This document shows, piece by piece, positions 4,913 to 8,005 of a stretch of 8,005 nucleotides of DNA (position 1 is its first letter; each line of letters starts with the position of its first letter). The notes below the pieces were generated by a model. The model did no database searches and was not told the origin of the DNA. It was given only the letters and a program-made list of their open reading frames with translations. This stretch comes from Planctomycetales bacterium (GTDB lineage: Bacteria > Planctomycetota > Phycisphaerae > SM23-33). The position numbers and the translations under genes were made by a program. The DNA lies in contig JAUVIQ010000150.1 in assembly GCA_030592655.1 (NCBI GenBank), forward strand, positions 1 to 8,005, written 5' to 3'.

Positions 4913-6223
4913 CTATAGTCCAAGCACGCTGTTGACGACGAGGTCCTCAATGTTCGCTTTATATGGACCCGACCAGTTGTAGAAGAAGTAGGTCTCGGCT
5001 TCGTATCCCTTCGCCCTCAGGATATCGCTTGAGGGGATGTATCCCGACCAGCCATTGGTATAGCCCAGCACCATAACGGAGTGGATGTCCCATGATTCCG
5101 TCGAGTTTTTGCCCATATTGGCGCTCAGTTGCTCTTTTATTCTTAGTCCGATGCGAACGCAAGGCTCACCCTGAAGGGCGACAAGTCGGAACCGCTCGCC
5201 AATTTTGACCTGCATGATTTCGTACTGCCGGGTGGTCGGAATCTCGCCGATCGTACCGTCGGCAATCCTGGCCGACATGAACTCACGCCACGTATCGACG
5301 ACATCACCATGCACCCCTTTGGCGTTTGCGACCTCCTCGGCTGACGGCGGACCTTCCATGGGAAGATCAATCGTCGCAGCAGCGGTAGTGATTTGACCGG
5401 CGGCTTCTTCCATCGGAGTCTGCTCTATAACGCGAGTTACTTCTTTTGCCAGTTCCCACCCAAGCCCGGCGGCTACCGCCGGCGGGATGCCGTACATGAA
5501 CTTGCAATTAGGATTAACGTTATACGGTTTAATCTCACCGGCGCAGCCCTGGGCGAACAGGGCAACGCATCCTTCGTAACGGTTTTCGATAATTTCCTCG
5601 GCAAAGCCCGGATAATCGTTGCCTATAAGGCCCGAGCCTATCGCGCTTGCGTGGCAAGCGTAGCTCATGACCACAGACTTGACACTGCCGTCTTCTCTGA
5701 CGGCTTTGAGTACTGCGACCTCCGGGTCCACTTCGCCCCAGGGATTACCGCGCCAGACCGGATACCCTGCGGGATTTCGCCGACGACGGTTGATGGACAT
5801 GTGAAGGTCGCCTCGTCCGAAATAGAGGTTTACCGGTTCGGTGTCAGCCAATGCGCCGGAGACGACCTGGACTATCCGTTCGACGAGTATTTCCTGATAT
5901 TTCTCGACGTCCAGTCCGAACTGCTTGAGCGGTTCTTCGCGCACAGGTCCGGTGTGGGTATGCGAGACGCACAGAAGCACCTGGTCGGCCCCCAGAGAGG
6001 TTTCGCTCTTGATCCCTTCACGTATCTGCTCCAGTATGTCTTTGATGCTGATAACATCTATGGAAACTATCACCAAAGGTTTTCCATTTTCGCCTTCCAG
6101 TGCGAGGGCTCTGACGAAGATGTCGTGATAGAACCCAGCCGGTGGGGGAATGCGACAGGACGTTACCTCTTTGGGGTCTGCTCCGGGTGAAATACAAATA
6201 CGGCATGTTCCGCACTTCAGCAT
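4913..6223 (-). CDS. Neutral/alkaline ceramidase N-terminal-domain-like protein, cytoplasmic, altered active site
   Basis: The 436-residue protein matches the catalytic domain of neutral/alkaline ceramidases, zinc amidases that release fatty acid from N-acyl lipids. Motifs in order: FYHDIFVRALALE (31-43), LCVSHTHTGP (84-93; His88/His90), MSYACHAS (186-193; His191), ALFAQGCAGEIKP (221-233), LVALQGEPC (348-355; Glu353) and YTNGWSGYIPS (388-398). His, His, Glu and Tyr positions match the zinc-site pattern. However, the family's NSGD, which carries the Ser central to ceramide hydrolysis, reads CAGE (227-230), so that Ser appears to be Ala228. Ceramidases are usually secreted and over 600 residues; this one has no signal peptide and lacks the C-terminal domain. 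The true reaction is therefore probably hydrolysis of a different amide or ester, perhaps on a glycan. ATG start with AAGGAG 8 bases upstream. It starts 4 bases after the beta-helix gene and precedes the oxidoreductase by 37 bases. Fold call is firm; function is open. Confidence 0.85.
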   Translation of the reverse strand: MLKCGTCRICISPGADPKEVTSCRIPPPAGFYHDIFVRALALEGENGKPLVIVSIDVISIKDILEQIREGIKSETSLGADQVLLCVSHTHTGPVREEPLKQFGLDVEKYQEILVERIVQVVSGALADTEPVNLYFGRGDLHMSINRRRRNPAGYPVWRGNPWGEVDPEVAVLKAVREDGSVKSVVMSYACHASAIGSGLIGNDYPGFAEEIIENRYEGCVALFAQGCAGEIKPYNVNPNCKFMYGIPPAVAAGLGWELAKEVTRVIEQTPMEEAAGQITTAAATIDLPMEGPPSAEEVANAKGVHGDVVDTWREFMSARIADGTIGEIPTTRQYEIMQVKIGERFRLVALQGEPCVRIGLRIKEQLSANMGKNSTESWDIHSVMVLGYTNGWSGYIPSSDILRAKGYEAETYFFYNWSGPYKANIEDLVVNSVLGL

Positions 6224-6227
6224 GAAT

Positions 6228-8005
6228 CTATCTCCTTGTCTGTTTTTTCGTCCACCGATACTGGTCCATCGGGGTCAGTATCTCCGGTGGTGTTTCCTTT
6301 GTCCTGTCATACATATACATAACAACATAGTCAAGCCATCCGTCTATCGGGCTTTTGAAGGTGAAGTTCCCGTCGGATACATCCTTCGAGAAATACCTGG
6401 CTGGGAATTTGGTCTTTCCGTCATACTTGAAACCCTGGTCGTATTTCTTTTCCGCAACCCTGGCCGTCATCCGCCATCGGCCCGGATACGGCGGTTTCCA
6501 TCGGCTTGTGTAGGTCCGGCCCTTCTTTATGGTCTTGTCCACATGTTGCCTGTGCCAATTATTCGGATAGACCAGCGCGCCCAGCACAACGCCTCCATTC
6601 TTTCCGAATTTCGCCCAACTCGATGTAATACATCCGGGCCACTTCCTCGGTATGTCAAGCCCGCCCCATTTTCCGGGACTGCACCACATCGTATCTCCCT
6701 TTGGGCCGCTGTCGTTCAAGAACCACGGGGCTGCCTCCTTGAAAGGCGCCGTCCAGGTGAAGACCCACATGCAGGGATTGGTTCTGTTCTCATAGAAGGA
6801 TATAATCATCTTTCCGTCCGGTGCGTTCGGTCGGCCTGGGGGGTCCCTCAAGGAATCCACCACAAAGTCATTCCCGCCTTCAACAGGAGCGAGGGCCATT
6901 CTGACTTTTCCATGAATGCCCTGTTCCGTGGCGTTCTTGACTCCTTTGACCTCAAACCAGGGCTTGTTACGAGGAAAACGGTAGGTAGTTGTTACCGATT
7001 TACCGCCCTGATGCTCGACTACGATCTCATGAGGCGTGTTCTTAAGAACCTTGAAATACTTTGGCGGCGTGTGGCCGTAGTTTCTTCGGCCGCTGGGATC
7101 AACATGGACCTTATAAAGGACGTTTCTCCATATCCGGGGTTTTCCGTCCACTTTTCCGTGCAGCGTTATAGTCCGGTAGAAGTACAGATAGAAGAATTCG
7201 TTCTCTATTACCGCGTCACCCTTGAATTCGTGGTTCGTCTTGCCGTAGGGAACCTGCTTCCACAATTGTCGTTTGGCATAAGGCCTGAAGGCGTTGTGCC
7301 ACGGGTGTTTTTCGCCCACATCCCAGAGTTTCACGCTTGGCGGGGTTTTGATTTGTCCCGGTCTGCTCTTTGACGCTTCTTTCGTGTTTCCATAAGCGCC
7401 AATGTTCACGCGGTTCCCGTTCGGGGTCGGCTCCCACGAAAAATCGGTCTTCGGGTCGCCGGCGTCGATGCACGGGCTTTGCGCCGCATCCTTTACCCAT
7501 TTTTTCGCCTTCGGGTCCCATCGGCCTGTCTTGCTCTTGAGATGGAAGTCGCCTTTAGTCGGGTCGGCAAATAAGGGGTCAACGGAAATATCGCCAGGCC
7601 CGGCGTCGCATCCGTTGTATTTGCCCTTTGTATTGTTCCAGATGTCGTTATAGCCGAGAGTGATTTTGCCGGCCAGGCGATTGATCCCAAACCCCTTGTT
7701 GTTCGCGATCATATTGTTGGATATGTTTACAGAGGAAAAATGTTCACTGTCAGTTCTAATACCGTCGCCGTTGTTGTTGTAAACTACATTGTTCACTATA
7801 TCCACATTACAGTTGGGATGTTTTCGGCCATGCGGCAATTCCGACATCCAAATGCCGGGGCCTTTGCAATTGTATATACGATTGTTCGCGATGAGCACAT
7901 TGTGAAATCGGCTTTGAACCCTTGACTTGATGCCTGCCCGCGTTGTTCCGGTTATCGTGTTGTTGATTACTATTGAATCATGCACGCCCGATGAAAAATA
8001 TATAC
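6228..8005 (-). CDS. Right-handed parallel beta-helix protein with a large unknown C-terminal domain (5' end off the window)
   Basis: The frame is open to base 8005; an internal GTG at 7985 is not a convincing start because helix-like sequence (IYFSSGVHDS) continues upstream of it. Residue numbers count from that GTG. Residues 1-120 show beta-helix rungs with stacked Asn, each carrying an NN(x)I-like turn: INNTI, ANNRI, VNNVV, SNNMI and YNDI. The common closing block follows: SVDPLFADPTKGDFHLK (134-150), SPCIDAGDP (170-178) and VNIGAYGNT (193-201). After it comes about 370 residues (about 215-585) rich in Trp, Tyr and beta-strand patterns, which I do not recognise. Beta-helix proteins of this kind are typically exported polysaccharide lyases, epimerases or surface glycan-binding proteins. 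The signal peptide, if any, lies beyond the window. First visible gene of the operon; its stop at 6228-6230 is 4 bases before the next start. Confidence 0.88.
   Translation of the reverse strand, partial: IYFSSGVHDSIVINNTITGTTRAGIKSRVQSRFHNVLIANNRIYNCKGPGIWMSELPHGRKHPNCNVDIVNNVVYNNNGDGIRTDSEHFSSVNISNNMIANNKGFGINRLAGKITLGYNDIWNNTKGKYNGCDAGPGDISVDPLFADPTKGDFHLKSKTGRWDPKAKKWVKDAAQSPCIDAGDPKTDFSWEPTPNGNRVNIGAYGNTKEASKSRPGQIKTPPSVKLWDVGEKHPWHNAFRPYAKRQLWKQVPYGKTNHEFKGDAVIENEFFYLYFYRTITLHGKVDGKPRIWRNVLYKVHVDPSGRRNYGHTPPKYFKVLKNTPHEIVVEHQGGKSVTTTYRFPRNKPWFEVKGVKNATEQGIHGKVRMALAPVEGGNDFVVDSLRDPPGRPNAPDGKMIISFYENRTNPCMWVFTWTAPFKEAAPWFLNDSGPKGDTMWCSPGKWGGLDIPRKWPGCITSSWAKFGKNGGVVLGALVYPNNWHRQHVDKTIKKGRTYTSRWKPPYPGRWRMTARVAEKKYDQGFKYDGKTKFPARYFSKDVSDGNFTFKSPIDGWLDYVVMYMYDRTKETPPEILTPMDQYRWTKKQTRR
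6232..6237 (-). promoter_or_regulatory. Ribosome binding site embedded at the end of the beta-helix gene
   Basis: AAGGAG on the minus strand overlaps the last codons of the beta-helix gene and sits 8 bases before the ATG at 6223-6221. Ribosomes finishing the first gene pass directly over it, so the two products are probably translationally coupled. Confidence 0.75.

Noticed and set aside
4876..4950. N-terminal extension of the oxidoreductase to a TTG at 4950
   Set aside because: It would overlap the end of the ceramidase-fold gene, has no ribosome site, and adds residues before the natural start of the Rossmann fold.
5393..7373. Long plus-strand open frames opposite the ceramidase-fold and beta-helix genes
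   Set aside because: Both are antisense shadows of well-supported coding sequence, with no family motifs.
7983..7985. GTG as the start of the beta-helix gene
   Set aside because: The frame continues upstream to the window edge with beta-helix-like residues, there is no ribosome site before it, and no signal peptide follows it.
6228..8005. Whether the Asn-rich rungs could be a DNA-level tandem repeat or CRISPR-like array
   Set aside because: The periodicity exists in the protein only; the DNA units differ too much in sequence and spacing.

Overview
The window reads as a piece of a bacterial chromosome, probably from a Planctomycetota-type anaerobe (Phycisphaerae or Sedimentisphaerales-like) or a relative in the PVC group. 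The evidence is the gene mix: a large right-handed beta-helix protein with the SPCIDAGDP and NIGAYG signatures common in that group, a Gfo/Idh/MocA oxidoreductase, a neutral-ceramidase-fold protein, and an ETF beta subunit whose C-terminus resembles the anaerobic type. This placement is an inference from families, not from a marker gene. There are no RNA genes, CRISPR arrays, insertion sequences or phage genes.

Layout. (1) Bases 1-1393, minus strand: etfB followed by etfA, the two subunits of an electron transfer flavoprotein; etfA runs off the left edge. (2) Bases 1394-1715: a 322-base divergent intergenic region with one candidate sigma70-type promoter in each direction (both TTGACT with a 17-base spacer) and a family of 7-base repeats forming a long inverted repeat. 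(3) Bases 1716-3675, plus strand: a two-gene unit, a membrane-anchored TPR-like helical protein followed by a secreted endonuclease/exonuclease/phosphatase-family hydrolase. (4) Bases 3676-3712: a hairpin between convergent units. (5) Bases 3700-8005, minus strand: a tight operon reading right to left, a beta-helix protein (5' end off the window), a ceramidase-fold hydrolase without the usual Ser, and a Gfo/Idh/MocA sugar-type oxidoreductase. Junctions are 4 and 37 bases, and each downstream gene has a good Shine-Dalgarno site.

How the genes may work together. EtfA and EtfB form the usual FAD-containing electron carrier. The minus-strand operon looks like an accessory glycan or glycoconjugate degradation module: beta-helix folds commonly bind or cleave polysaccharides, the ceramidase-fold protein is a probable metal-dependent amide or ester hydrolase, and the Gfo/Idh/MocA enzyme would oxidise or reduce a released sugar or cyclitol. 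That reading is an inference. The TPR-like plus EEP pair may be a cell-envelope module of unknown purpose. No window-wide, clearly new system is proven; the best leads are the ceramidase-fold protein with a changed active site, the uncharacterised C-terminal domain of the beta-helix protein, and the 7-base repeat family in the intergenic region.
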